This document shows, piece by piece, positions 1-8,506 of a stretch of 64,000 nucleotides of DNA. This DNA comes from Colwellia sp. 12G3 (GTDB lineage Bacteria; Pseudomonadota; Gammaproteobacteria; Enterobacterales; Alteromonadaceae): assembly GCF_002836775.1 (NCBI RefSeq), contig NZ_PJAQ01000065.1, forward strand, positions 186,001 through 250,000. The letters are read 5' to 3'. The translations under genes and the position numbers were made by a program. Under the pieces are notes generated by a model that ran no database searches, was not told the origin of the DNA, and was given only the letters and a program-made list of their open reading frames with translations. How positions within the stretch are numbered: position 1 is the stretch's first letter; each line of letters begins with the position of its first letter.

Positions 1-59
1 TTATCTGTCATACTAATAGATTTAGCATTAGTCGCTATGCTTAGCAAGTTAGTCTGCAT
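1..59 (-). CDS. N-terminal start of an unidentified gene, cut by the left edge
   Basis: A minus-strand reading frame opens with ATG at 59-57, has a G-rich Shine-Dalgarno-like stretch about ten bases upstream, and stays open to base 1. It gives 19 residues beginning MQTNLLSIATNAKSISM. This is too short to identify. The start context is the only support. Confidence 0.3.
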   Translation of the reverse strand, partial: MQTNLLSIATNAKSISMTD

Positions 60-171
60 CACTTTCGTTCCCCCTTTTATTAAACATGATTAGTTATACG
101 TTCAATAAAAGAATAAGATCACTCTACTGATAAATAATTTAGAATAAACTTAAATTTAAGTTTAAGTTTAT

Positions 172-762
172 CTAGAGGCTAGAATCAAAAATAACAGATT
201 CGACAAACGCTTTAGCCTCTTTGAAGTTGTTGTTGACGACAAACTTATTTTTTACTCCCAAATCCAGTGGCAATATTTCTAACCATCTTGCTAAGACCCA
301 AGGAGTATTATTTAACGATTTTTTCGTGTATAAATCATTGAGCCTTTTATTCTCAGAAAAAACAGTCTCTAATGATTTTGAGAGCTCTGCACCAGCATTA
401 TCAATACTCGTTTCTGACCAGTGCTTAATAATACTGACTTCACCAAAATGTAGATTATCGCTATCTTGCTCTATGCTGTTAATTTCGATCAGTGACTTAC
501 ATTTGACGTCAACTTCTAATACTCCGTCCTCACCTTGGTCAAAATTAATAATATCAACCCAACTTCCCCATAGGATTTGATCAACGATCGCATTGTCCTT
601 AACTTTTTTGTCTTTTAACCAAATAACAAAACCTTGGCCTGATGAGGCAATGCTCACCATCTTTAAATAGCGAGGTTCAAATATTCTTAGTTTTGTAACC
701 CCGCCAGGTAGTAAGAATATGGGTAACGGAAAAATAGGTAGCGTAATATTTGTCTGCTTCAT
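172..762 (-). CDS. LON substrate-binding (N-terminal) domain protein
   Basis: This 196-residue protein matches the stand-alone LON N-terminal (PUA-like) domain family, which resembles the substrate-binding part of Lon protease but has no AAA+ or protease domain. The typical opening is present: an 'IFPLPIFLLPGG' strand, then 'RIFEPRYLKMV' near residue 30. The rest is the usual beta-rich half followed by a helical C-terminal half (residues 115-196). No signal peptide is seen, so it is probably cytosolic. Its role in the family is unknown; protein quality control is only a guess. It is monocistronic here, with the terminator of the next gene lying upstream. Confidence 0.85.
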   Translation of the reverse strand: MKQTNITLPIFPLPIFLLPGGVTKLRIFEPRYLKMVSIASSGQGFVIWLKDKKVKDNAIVDQILWGSWVDIINFDQGEDGVLEVDVKCKSLIEINSIEQDSDNLHFGEVSIIKHWSETSIDNAGAELSKSLETVFSENKRLNDLYTKKSLNNTPWVLARWLEILPLDLGVKNKFVVNNNFKEAKAFVESVIFDSSL

Positions 763-835
763 CGGTATGCCACTTCTAAGTTGTATTGGTGATAACTCTA
801 TATACGCAGTGAAGGGGGAAAATGATCAGTTTTAG

Positions 836-864
836 AATAAAAAAAGCCTCTGAAGACAGAGGCT
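836..864 (-). terminator. Rho-independent terminator of the FAS1 lipoprotein gene
   Basis: The arms AGCCTCT and AGAGGCT enclose a 6-nt loop. Read on the minus strand the hairpin is followed by a run of seven Ts. It lies about 85 bp past the stop of the minus-strand FAS1 gene. Confidence 0.8.
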
Positions 865-948
865 AAAAGTTGGTCACATTAATCAAACGCTTAACAGGGT
901 AAAAGTAAGATAATGAACCAACAAAAAGCAAACTAACTAGCAGTTGCT

Positions 949-2793
949 CTAATCAAGAATAACAGTATCAATGACGTGGATAACCCCATTAGTGGTGTAG
1001 ATATCAGTAATTATCACTTTTGCACCGCCAATCATTAACATGCCAGTTTCAGCATCAATACTGACATCAATCATTGAAGAAGATGCCGTAGTTAATGAGC
1101 GACCATTAGCAGCATAGGCATCTAAAGCACTTAACGAACTTTCAGCAATAACATGCGTTAACAATACTTCAGTAAGCATCTCGGTATCAGCTAATAGCGC
1201 AGTTAAAGCATCAGCGTCAATTTTAGCAAAAGCGGCATTAGTTGGTGCAAATACAGTAAACATACTGTCTTCATCAGACAAAGTAGTCACTAAATCAGCA
1301 GCAGTAAGCGCGGTAACAAGGGTAGAGAAATTATCTGGGTCAGCTAAAGCGACTTCAACAATATTCATGGTGGGCTCAGCCATCATTCCTGGAGGCATAA
1401 TCACGTTATCAATTAAATGTACAACACCATTATCGGCAATCACGTTAGCAGCACTTATTTTAGCGCCATTAATGAAAAGCATTCCATCACTAAAAGAGAC
1501 TGAGGCTTTACTTTCATTAGCCATTACCGCCATATTATCCATTGATTGAGCAAGGGTAATAGCACCATCAGATAGAACTGTTCCAGCAATTACGTGATAC
1601 AACAAGATATTGCTTAATTGATCGCTAGTTAAGCTTTCTACAGTACCAGCAGGTAATTTAGCAAAGGCCGCGTTAGTCGGTGCAAACACAGTGTAATCAT
1701 TATCAAGGTTGGCTAAAACAGTATCCAGACCTGTTGATTGCAACGCTGAAACGAGTGTAGATAAATCACTATTGCCACTAGCCACTTCAACTAAGCTCAT
1801 GCCTGGTTTAGGTAATTCCACATCACCAAGAATAACTGCGTCAATTACATGAATAATGCCGTTGGTTGTATATATATCTTTCATTACAATATTAGCACCG
1901 CCAAACAATAATGTGTCGGTTGCCATATTAATGTTAAGTGCTACTTTCGCCATAGACGCAGTGTCAACCATAGCGCCACTCAACGCGAACGCATTAACTG
2001 AATTTACAGCAGCGTCTGGTACAACATGTTGCAGCAGTACTTTTGTTAAGGTATCGGTATCAGCTAATAATGCAGCTAAAGTATCAGCTGCAATTAAGGA
2101 AAAAGCGGCATTAGTCGGAGCAAAAACAGTAAAGGTAGCGTCTTCGTTTGACAAAGTAGTCACTAGATCAGCAGCAGTGAGCGCAGCAACTAAGGTAGAG
2201 AAATTATCTGGGTCTGCTAAAGCTACTTCAACAATATTTGCTGTTGGTTCCATCATAGCTTCAGGAGGAAGCAATACCGCATCAATAACATGAATAATGC
2301 CATTGTCTGTTTGAATATCAGTAGTAATGACTGTGGCTGTATTAACCAGTAAGTTATCTCCATTCAGAGATAAACCGACTAAATCGCCATTAACCATACT
2401 AACGTTAGTTCCCGCTAGTGAAATAGCAGCTTCAGCATTAACTTCACCGCTAATAACGTGGTATGTCAAAATATCTGACAATGTATCAGTATCAGCCAAT
2501 AGTGCATTTATTGTGTCTTGCCCTAAAAGAGCAAAGGCAGCATCTGTAGGTGCAAACACAGTAAAAGTAGCGCTTGTATCCGCTAATACATCATCTAACC
2601 CTGTCGCTTGCAGTGCGGCAACGAGTGTAGTGAAATTTCCATCAGCTACAGCAACATCGACAATGGTAGTAGGCATCACAACCTCTTCGACTGTTTCGAT
2701 CACTTCAGTAATCACTTCCTTATCGTCATCATTACAACCTTGCAATAAAACTACACTTAATATGGTTACACTTAGTATTTTAAAATATTTCAC
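949..2793 (-). CDS. Four-domain fasciclin (FAS1) lipoprotein
   Basis: This 614-residue surface lipoprotein has a signal peptide ending in a lipobox (LQGC, lipidated Cys20) and then an acidic linker. Four FAS1 domains follow at about residues 44-175, 186-310, 330-467 and 480-613. Each shows the H1 motif 'TVFAPT(D/N)AAF' and the H2-like 'NGIIHVIDAVI'. FAS1 domains mediate adhesion or matrix contacts, so an envelope adhesion role is likely. Domains 2 and 4 are nearly the same over long stretches (both carry 'IVEVALADPDNFSTLV'), which points to internal duplication of a two-domain unit. Residues are rich in D, A, T and V with few Cys, as expected for an exported marine protein. Confidence 0.92.
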   Translation of the reverse strand: MKYFKILSVTILSVVLLQGCNDDDKEVITEVIETVEEVVMPTTIVDVAVADGNFTTLVAALQATGLDDVLADTSATFTVFAPTDAAFALLGQDTINALLADTDTLSDILTYHVISGEVNAEAAISLAGTNVSMVNGDLVGLSLNGDNLLVNTATVITTDIQTDNGIIHVIDAVLLPPEAMMEPTANIVEVALADPDNFSTLVAALTAADLVTTLSNEDATFTVFAPTNAAFSLIAADTLAALLADTDTLTKVLLQHVVPDAAVNSVNAFALSGAMVDTASMAKVALNINMATDTLLFGGANIVMKDIYTTNGIIHVIDAVILGDVELPKPGMSLVEVASGNSDLSTLVSALQSTGLDTVLANLDNDYTVFAPTNAAFAKLPAGTVESLTSDQLSNILLYHVIAGTVLSDGAITLAQSMDNMAVMANESKASVSFSDGMLFINGAKISAANVIADNGVVHLIDNVIMPPGMMAEPTMNIVEVALADPDNFSTLVTALTAADLVTTLSDEDSMFTVFAPTNAAFAKIDADALTALLADTEMLTEVLLTHVIAESSLSALDAYAANGRSLTTASSSMIDVSIDAETGMLMIGGAKVIITDIYTTNGVIHVIDTVILD

Positions 2794-3221
2794 TTTGCTA
2801 CCCTCATTAATTAATTAATTACACATAAACTTACGGCTAAAAAACAAACAAGGATCAATCTTTATTAATAAAAAATTTAAATTTTAATCAGTGATCTTTA
2901 GATAGATAACGTCGTATTGATTAGGTTAATTGAAGAACAGATATGGTGAATTCGGAGGGAGTACTATTACCGATAAATCTCATTCTCTGAACTTATATAA
3001 TGTTAACGAGTAGTGATTATCGCCTTTAAAAGACAACAAATAACCTTCCTATATTTTTACGTTAAGGAATATTTTGCACATGGGGAATTGGTTTTACACT
3101 AAAAACTTTGAGGAGTTACTTAAGGTGCGACCATCATGAGGATATTACTTCAGCTGTTATAAATGCATTAATTTAAGGTAAAGTGTCGCTTATTTTCCAG
3201 TGAAGCATTAAGTGATAGTGC
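2794..3221. other. Intergenic region, no gene seen
   Basis: This 428-bp AT-rich spacer lies between the start of the FAS1 gene and the end of the DUF3833 gene. It must contain the FAS1 promoter. I see no convincing ORF, strong hairpin or repeat. Confidence 0.5.
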
Positions 3222-3788
3222 TTATATCGCATCGGCAGTTGGACATTCCTGTACTTGCGTCTGCTTATCAAAAAACAATGTTACTTCTGCTACTTTAACA
3301 CCAAGCTTACTCATTGAGGTCTTATTCATTACTCGATGTTCATCAAGTTGATACATCCAATCGTCCATAGAAACTTGATAAGTATCCTCTTCAACAACAA
3401 GCGACAACTGATATTGAAACTGAAAGGCAAAACCTTGATGCTTCCCTATAGCTGTACCCACAACATCTTCAGCTTGTCCTTCATAGCTACCATCAGATTT
3501 TTTAGAGAGTTGCCAATTTCGGTAAGTAATTTCGCCATCATTAAAATAGAACTTTTCAGCAAGCACTCCCTGGTCTCCCTGCCACGTACCTTCTAACTCT
3601 ACACAGAAACGTCTGCTCACTTTATTAGAATAATCTTGAACAATGCCATAAGCAATGACATTACCATCAAAATACTCTTTGATATCAAATGGTTTTTCAA
3701 CCTCTTGATAATCATCTAATGCCGTAGAGCAACTTGAAATACCAAGACAAGTCATCACTATCAGTACAAATATTTTTAGCTTAATCAT
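3222..3788 (-). CDS. DUF3833 family lipoprotein
   Basis: This 188-residue protein has a lipoprotein signal (lipobox ISSC, Cys20) and the DUF3833 pattern: 'FDIKEYFDGNVIAYGIVQDYS', then 'GTWQGDQGVLAEKFYFNDGE' and a C-terminal beta-rich half with 'WMYQLDEHRVMNKTSMSKLG'. The fold is probably a lipocalin-like barrel; its molecular function is unknown. It overlaps the upstream CHI-like gene by 8 bp, so the two are translationally coupled. In other gammaproteobacteria this gene often follows DUF2878 and CHI-like genes near photolyase/cyclopropane-fatty-acid synthase genes (recalled). Those partners are absent here. Confidence 0.85.
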   Translation of the reverse strand: MIKLKIFVLIVMTCLGISSCSTALDDYQEVEKPFDIKEYFDGNVIAYGIVQDYSNKVSRRFCVELEGTWQGDQGVLAEKFYFNDGEITYRNWQLSKKSDGSYEGQAEDVVGTAIGKHQGFAFQFQYQLSLVVEEDTYQVSMDDWMYQLDEHRVMNKTSMSKLGVKVAEVTLFFDKQTQVQECPTADAI

Positions 3789-4341
3789 GGGTAATACTTC
3801 CTAATAATTCGGCCCTTAAGCTGGGTTGACTGGTGTTCTCAGATAACCAAATAGCGAGAAAAAGCGGTCCAAATTCTGGCGCATTAATAACGCCAATATA
3901 TTGCTCATTAAAATAAAATACGCTGCGTCCTTCATGAATCAGCAATGACAAGCTGTCGCCATCTTTAGTATCTGGCCAAATATTTTTTAGTACGGGTACA
4001 TAAGGTAGATATTCTTCAGGTGTTAGCCCTAAGTGCTCCCACTGTTCGATGGTTCTCTCTATCAGATCTTCACTCGAAATATCGGCTAAATAGTTGATAT
4101 CAAACAGTAGGTTTTCTTTATTTATTTCAATAGGATATTTTCCTGACGTTGTCAGTAATTCACTTTTATAGAGATCCCAAAATAGAATAGAAAAAGTTGT
4201 TTCACCAACCGATACAAAAGTAGCCGTATCAAGGCTATTTTTTAAACTGCTTGGCAGAGTGACTTCATCGGTCAATTTGTTTGCAAAAGCCCCGTTCATT
4301 GACATAAAAATTAAAACCACAAAACAAAATAATTTAAACAT
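3781..4341 (-). CDS. Chalcone isomerase-like periplasmic protein
   Basis: This 186-residue protein begins with a signal peptide (likely cleaved after GAFA, residue 20) and continues with a bacterial chalcone-isomerase-like domain: 'SLDTATFVSVGETTFSILFWDLYKSELLT', 'FDINYLADISSEDLIERT' and C-terminal 'GRSVFYFNEQYIGVINAPEFGPLFLAIWL'. The fold is known from plant CHI, but bacterial members lack an established reaction and probably bind a lipid or other hydrophobic ligand. The gene overlaps both neighbours by 8 bp, the middle of a tight three-gene operon. Function is inferred only from family and context. Confidence 0.85.
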   Translation of the reverse strand: MFKLFCFVVLIFMSMNGAFANKLTDEVTLPSSLKNSLDTATFVSVGETTFSILFWDLYKSELLTTSGKYPIEINKENLLFDINYLADISSEDLIERTIEQWEHLGLTPEEYLPYVPVLKNIWPDTKDGDSLSLLIHEGRSVFYFNEQYIGVINAPEFGPLFLAIWLSENTSQPSLRAELLGSITHD

Positions 4342-4840
4342 GTTTAACCTCTACTTTGACCAAAGTCTCTTTTAAAGCGAAAAATAAAACGAACAACAAT
4401 CCCCAGACTAATCCTAGTATCAAATACGTCGACATTACAGTTTGTCCAAACTCAACTGCTTGGAGTTTATGCCCTGCGAGATAACTGAACGGTGCTAATA
4501 AAGCTCCCACCAGTATTTGTAACACTTTCGAGCTAGCCAAAAATCGCAAGCTATGACATACAGTTGCCCCAAAACAAGCCCAAAGCGTCATCAACCAAAG
4601 CGGAATATGACTAGTATTGCTAAAAATAAAAACAGTAAAATATTGCAGTAATGAATCAACAAAAATACCGATAAGCGTTATTGTCAGTATCAGCTTTACT
4701 TCACCGCTTACTTTTACCATAAAGCGAACGTGAGCCAGCAATAATAAAAGACTAATGGGTATAAAGTTATTTCCCCAATAAACTAAGCCAAACCAGGCAA
4801 AGTTGAAACCGACTAAATTTAACACCACTAAATGATTCAA
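4334..4840 (-). CDS. DUF2878 family membrane protein
   Basis: This 168-residue inner-membrane protein has about five hydrophobic segments. It carries the DUF2878 signature 'NLVGFNFAWFGLVYWGNNFIPISL' at the N-terminus and 'LLAPFSYLAGHKLQAVEF' near residue 115. It is the first gene of the minus-strand operon with the CHI-like and DUF3833 genes. The cluster suggests a membrane/periplasm lipid-modification or photooxidative stress role, by comparison with the ChrR/photolyase-linked clusters of relatives; nothing in the sequence proves that. Confidence 0.82.
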   Translation of the reverse strand: MNHLVVLNLVGFNFAWFGLVYWGNNFIPISLLLLLAHVRFMVKVSGEVKLILTITLIGIFVDSLLQYFTVFIFSNTSHIPLWLMTLWACFGATVCHSLRFLASSKVLQILVGALLAPFSYLAGHKLQAVEFGQTVMSTYLILGLVWGLLFVLFFALKETLVKVEVKHV

Positions 4841-5049
4841 ATAGCTTCCCCGTTGTACCCGTTAAGCTTATATACGTTGAAGGTTAAGATTTAGATTAAT
4901 ACCAGAGACATTAAGTTTCTTTAAGGCCTTTAATGCGATATGTTATCGCAAGAAAACCCTAGTGAGCTTCAGTAACTTTCTACGCAAAATCACTCACCAA
5001 GTATCAAGCTAATTATTTACCCTTTAATAACCAACGGATTTCATCAAAA

Positions 5050-6441
5050 ATGAAAGATCTCACCCAAGGCTCAATCCCTAAACATCTGATCTCGATGGCA
5101 TTACCTATGATGATAGGCATGCTTATTCAAACACTCTATTTTATTGTTGATCTGTATTTTGTTGGTAAGTTAGGCTCCGCCGCGCTCGCCGGATTGAGCT
5201 TAGCGGGTAATGCTATGTTTTTAATCTTCGCGCTCACGCAAATACTCAACGTTAGTACCGCAGCACTTGTCTCGCATGCCGTAGGAGCAAAAGATCAACA
5301 AGACGCAAACCTTACCTTTAATCAATCTATGATGTTATCTACTGTGGTTGGGGTTTTTGTTTGTATCATTGGCTACTGGTGTGCAGAGACTTACCTTGAC
5401 TTAATATCCCAAGACTCAGAAACCGTGATGATGGGCTTAGCTTACCTGCACTGGTTCATTCCATGTATGGCGTTGCAGTTTATTATGGTTTCTATCAGTT
5501 CAGCGCTACGTGGAACAGGTATTGTTAAGCCCACCATGGTGATTCAAACCTTGTCTATTTTGCTCAATATTATCTTGTCCCCGATATTAATTGCTGGCTG
5601 GGGCTCAGGCTATGCCATGGGTATTGCCGGTGCAGGTTTTGCTAGTTCAATATCGGTTGTTTTTGCGGTAGTGCTTTTATGCTATTACTTTATAACAACA
5701 GATAGATACGTCAGCGTAGATTTCTCGCTGTGGCGTATTAATATACCGCGCATTAAAAAATTACTCGCCATTGGTCTACCCGCTGGCGGAGAATTCTTTT
5801 TAATGTTTGTGTATATGGGCGCTATATATTGGCTAATTCAACCCTTTGGCGCTGATGCACAAGCAGCATTTGGTCTTGGCTCACGGGTAATGCAGGCACT
5901 ATTTTTACCCGCTATGGCTATTGCCTTTGCGGCTCCTGCAATTGCTGGGCAAAACTTTGGCGCACAAAATTACCAAAGAGTGCGAGAAACCTTTACTTGG
6001 ACAGCCATTATGACCTGCTCGTTAATGGCTGTGATCACTGTCGTTTGTTTAACCCAAGCTGAGTTGATGCTAGCAGGATTTTCTGATGATAAAGCAGTGA
6101 TTTTGATTAGCGTGGCCTTTTTACAAATGATTTGTTGGAACTTTGTACCCGCAGGTTTGGTTTTTACTTGCTCTGGAATGTTTCAATCCTTAGGTAATAC
6201 TATGCCAGCTTTACTCAGTACCGCTACCCGTTTAATCACCTTCATATTGCCTGCTCTTTGGCTATCAAAACAAAGTGACTTTCAAATAGAACAGCTTTGG
6301 TATGTTTCAGTAGCGACGGTTTGTATTCAAGCATTGGTGAGTTTTTCCTTCCTTAGGCGAGAGTTTAAAAAGCGTTTACCCCGTGATAACGTGCCAAATG
6401 ATCATTACGATGATCTTAATAAAACTGAGGCTATCAGCTAA
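5050..6441 (+). CDS. MATE family multidrug/Na+ efflux transporter
   Basis: This 463-residue polytopic protein has about 12 transmembrane helices in two similar halves, the MATE (MatE) architecture and length. Family features include the N-terminal 'GSIPKHLISMALPMMIGMLIQTLYFIVDLYFVGKLG' region and 'GLPAGGEFFLMF' at the start of the second half. MATE pumps export cationic drugs or metabolites using Na+ or H+ gradients; the substrate cannot be read from sequence. The start ATG has a weak GGAT site 9 bp upstream. It is monocistronic, with a hairpin about 30 bp downstream. Confidence 0.92.
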   Translation: MKDLTQGSIPKHLISMALPMMIGMLIQTLYFIVDLYFVGKLGSAALAGLSLAGNAMFLIFALTQILNVSTAALVSHAVGAKDQQDANLTFNQSMMLSTVVGVFVCIIGYWCAETYLDLISQDSETVMMGLAYLHWFIPCMALQFIMVSISSALRGTGIVKPTMVIQTLSILLNIILSPILIAGWGSGYAMGIAGAGFASSISVVFAVVLLCYYFITTDRYVSVDFSLWRINIPRIKKLLAIGLPAGGEFFLMFVYMGAIYWLIQPFGADAQAAFGLGSRVMQALFLPAMAIAFAAPAIAGQNFGAQNYQRVRETFTWTAIMTCSLMAVITVVCLTQAELMLAGFSDDKAVILISVAFLQMICWNFVPAGLVFTCSGMFQSLGNTMPALLSTATRLITFILPALWLSKQSDFQIEQLWYVSVATVCIQALVSFSFLRREFKKRLPRDNVPNDHYDDLNKTEAIS

Positions 6442-6473
6442 CTATACGACTAAACAGCTCTGTTAATGCTCAA

Positions 6474-6503
6474 AGTAACCATAATTCCTCCATTATGGTT
6501 ACT
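6474..6503 (+). terminator. Hairpin after the MATE gene
   Basis: A perfect 12-bp inverted repeat (AGTAACCATAAT / ATTATGGTTACT) with a 6-nt loop lies 33 bp after the stop. No long T run follows, so termination efficiency is uncertain. Confidence 0.55.
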
Positions 6504-6704
6504 AATAAAACTGAAGCCCGAGCACACTTACCGCGTTAAAATAAGCCAACACTCTTACCCTTCTGCTAAGTATCCCTTGCATCGCCACGGAACGTAAGCT
6601 GTGTATTTTAAAATGCCTGAGCAAGGTTTTCTCACTGTGATTTTCTTATAAATTATTAATTATGCCATTGGCGATATTATCGTTAAGAATAAAGCCCTTT
6701 ACAA

Positions 6705-6746
6705 AATAGTACAGTCGAACTATTATAAAAACACAGTCGTACTATT
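6705..6746. promoter_or_regulatory. Probable TetR operator pair upstream of the hydrolase-tetR operon
   Basis: The 20-mer AATAGTACAGTCGAACTATT at 6705-6724 has AATAGT/ACTATT palindromic ends. The 14-mer core ACAGTCG[A/T]ACTATT recurs as a direct repeat at 6733-6746. The two cores start 22 bp apart, two helical turns. The pair ends about 30 bp before the ATG of the hydrolase gene, where a repressor would cover the promoter. Binding by the co-transcribed TetR protein is inferred. Confidence 0.55.
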
Positions 6747-6778
6747 TTAGTGCGCGAATATTAATATGGATGTGAATA

Positions 6779-7642
6779 ATGAAATTTAGTTATTTTAATA
6801 AAGGGAGATCTCGCTTTGGTTTGACCTCAATTGCAAGAGGCTTCACTGCGACATTGAGCACATTAGCCCCTAAATTTAGCGCCTTGCTAGGCGAGAATGT
6901 CTTGATGAAACCTTATAGTCGACGTAGCTATGACTTTGAGCACATCAAGCCAAAAAAAGAGCTAAACCTGCTCACATCGATGGGCGTAGCTCATGTTAAT
7001 TTATTTGGTTCAGGCGAGCGGGTTGTCATCGTCAGTCATGGTTGGGGCGATACCAGCAATAGCTTTGAGCAAATGATCCTTAGCTTAACCCAACAAGGTT
7101 ATACCGTTGCTGCCATAGATCATATCGGTCATGGTAAATCCTCTGGAAATAATTCACATTTACTCAGTTTTATCGAAACCCTTGAATTGCTGCTTGAGCA
7201 GTTTAATGAAGAACGTATCAAAGTTGACGCTATTATTGGTCATTCTATGGGCGCTATTGCGGCGTTAAACCTACCAAATTATTTATTAGAAAGTAAAAAG
7301 ATAATTTTAATTTCCTCTCCTATTAAATTTTTTGAATTAATGTTTGAAAAAGTAGAGCAAGCCGGCATTTCAAGAAAATTACTGACTCGAGTATTAGAGA
7401 GTATTAGCCATAAACACGGGAAAACATGGCAACAATTAACCACTGAAAATAATCGCGATAAGTTGGCATTAAATTTAACTTTTATTCATGACCGCCAAGA
7501 TAGATATGCCCCATTCGAAGATTTGACACAGTATTTACAACAAGAAAAAAACACCTTGATTGAAACACAAGGACTTGGTCACAGAAGGATTTTAAGCGAT
7601 ACTAGCGTTATTAATAATATTGCACAGGTTTTGTCTGCTTAA
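6779..7642 (+). CDS. Alpha/beta hydrolase
   Basis: This 287-residue alpha/beta-hydrolase-fold protein has the oxyanion segment 'VVIVSHGWGDTSNSFEQM' (about residue 82), the nucleophile elbow 'GHSMGA' (about residue 160) and a late 'HDRQDRYAPFED' acid strand followed by 'GLGHRRIL' with the catalytic His. It is a probable esterase/lipase-like enzyme of unknown substrate. There is no signal peptide. Its TAA stop overlaps the ATG of the TetR gene (TAATG), so the two are translationally coupled. The hydrolase is probably the target that the TetR protein controls. Confidence 0.88.
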   Translation: MKFSYFNKGRSRFGLTSIARGFTATLSTLAPKFSALLGENVLMKPYSRRSYDFEHIKPKKELNLLTSMGVAHVNLFGSGERVVIVSHGWGDTSNSFEQMILSLTQQGYTVAAIDHIGHGKSSGNNSHLLSFIETLELLLEQFNEERIKVDAIIGHSMGAIAALNLPNYLLESKKIILISSPIKFFELMFEKVEQAGISRKLLTRVLESISHKHGKTWQQLTTENNRDKLALNLTFIHDRQDRYAPFEDLTQYLQQEKNTLIETQGLGHRRILSDTSVINNIAQVLSA

Positions 7643-8247
7643 TGAATAAAGGCGAACGTACCCGTTTAGAAATACTTAAACAAAGCATAATACATAGCAG
7701 CCAGTACGGCCTTGCCGATATAACTATCGGCACGGTTTCTAAGTTATGTAATTTATCAAGAACGGGGGTAATTTCTCACTTTGATAATAAAGAAGATATG
7801 CAAATAGCCATACTAGAATATGGTGAAGAATTATTTAGAGCGCGAGTGGTAAAAAAAGCATGGCGAGAAGATCCCTTGGATCACGTCATTGCATTACTAG
7901 AAAACTGGGCCGATTGGACTAGCGAAATGTTTAAAGAGCACCAAGTAAGCTGCCCTTTTATTAAGGCTGTGGTCGAGTTTCAAAACAGACCCACGTCAAA
8001 AGTTAGAACCTTTACCATTGATCAACAAAATAGGTTGATCAACTATCTCACCCATAGAATTGTGCGTTGTGTTGAAAAAAATAAATTAACAGCTGAAGTT
8101 GAAAGCTTCGCCATTGCTTATGAACTTTATAGCTTATATTTAGGTCATGCTATTACGCAGCACACTGCGCCAATAAATACTGCGGACTCATTATTTAAAA
8201 AGAGTGTCGCTAGGCTATTGAAGCAATACCAAGTGATTAGTGATTAG
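7642..8247 (+). CDS. TetR/AcrR family transcriptional regulator
   Basis: This 201-residue protein has an N-terminal TetR helix-turn-helix: 'RTRLEILKQSIIHSSQYGLADITIGTVSKLCNLSRTGVISHFDNKEDM' (residues 4-52). The C-terminal helical ligand-binding domain resembles that of TetR members beside esterases. It is coupled to the upstream hydrolase gene by a 1-bp overlap. Autoregulation through the two sites at 6705-6746 is likely. The last codons lie in a GTGATTA heptamer repeat. Confidence 0.9.
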   Translation: MNKGERTRLEILKQSIIHSSQYGLADITIGTVSKLCNLSRTGVISHFDNKEDMQIAILEYGEELFRARVVKKAWREDPLDHVIALLENWADWTSEMFKEHQVSCPFIKAVVEFQNRPTSKVRTFTIDQQNRLINYLTHRIVRCVEKNKLTAEVESFAIAYELYSLYLGHAITQHTAPINTADSLFKKSVARLLKQYQVISD

Positions 8248-8253
8248 TGATGA
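8233..8253. repeat. Heptamer tandem repeat at the tetR stop
   Basis: GTGATTA occurs twice followed by GTGATGA, spanning the last sense codons and the stop. The same heptamer, inverted and repeated, occurs at 47056-47090. Confidence 0.7.
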
Positions 8254-8274
8254 AGTTAGCTTTAGTTAAATGTT

Positions 8275-8319
8275 AAAGCCAAAGCCAAAGCCAAAGCCAA
8301 AGCCAAAGCCAAAGCCAAA
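8275..8319. repeat. AAAGCC hexamer tandem repeat, seven copies
   Basis: Seven perfect AAAGCC units plus AAA lie between the tetR stop and the bidirectional terminator. This is a simple-sequence repeat likely to vary in copy number by slippage; it is non-coding in its present context. Confidence 0.9.
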
Positions 8320-8383
8320 AATAGTTTACCCTCCTATCTAAACACCAATAAACAATTGTTATATTTCCCCAAACGTAAACGAA

Positions 8384-8419
8384 AAAAAGTTAAGGTGTTA
8401 TTAACAACCTTAACTTTTT
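8384..8419. terminator. Bidirectional rho-independent terminator
   Basis: A 13-bp inverted repeat (AAAAAGTTAAGGT / ACCTTAACTTTTT) with a 10-nt loop has A/T tracts on both sides. It separates the convergent tetR and ABC-F genes and can serve both. Confidence 0.8.
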
Positions 8420-8506
8420 AGTACTTATTTTACTTTATGAAGCTTTATTTAACGAAACGTACTTAAATAAGCGTTTCTAAATAACCGCCATAAAAAAACC
8501 TGATGC

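Noticed and set aside
1856-2818. Plus-strand ORFs of 145 and 163 codons
   Set aside because: Antisense to the FAS1 lipoprotein gene; Ala/Ser/Val-rich shadows of its repeated codons.
8275-8319. AAAGCC array considered as a CRISPR-like repeat
   Set aside because: Units are contiguous hexamers without spacers; no CRISPR array was found anywhere in the window.
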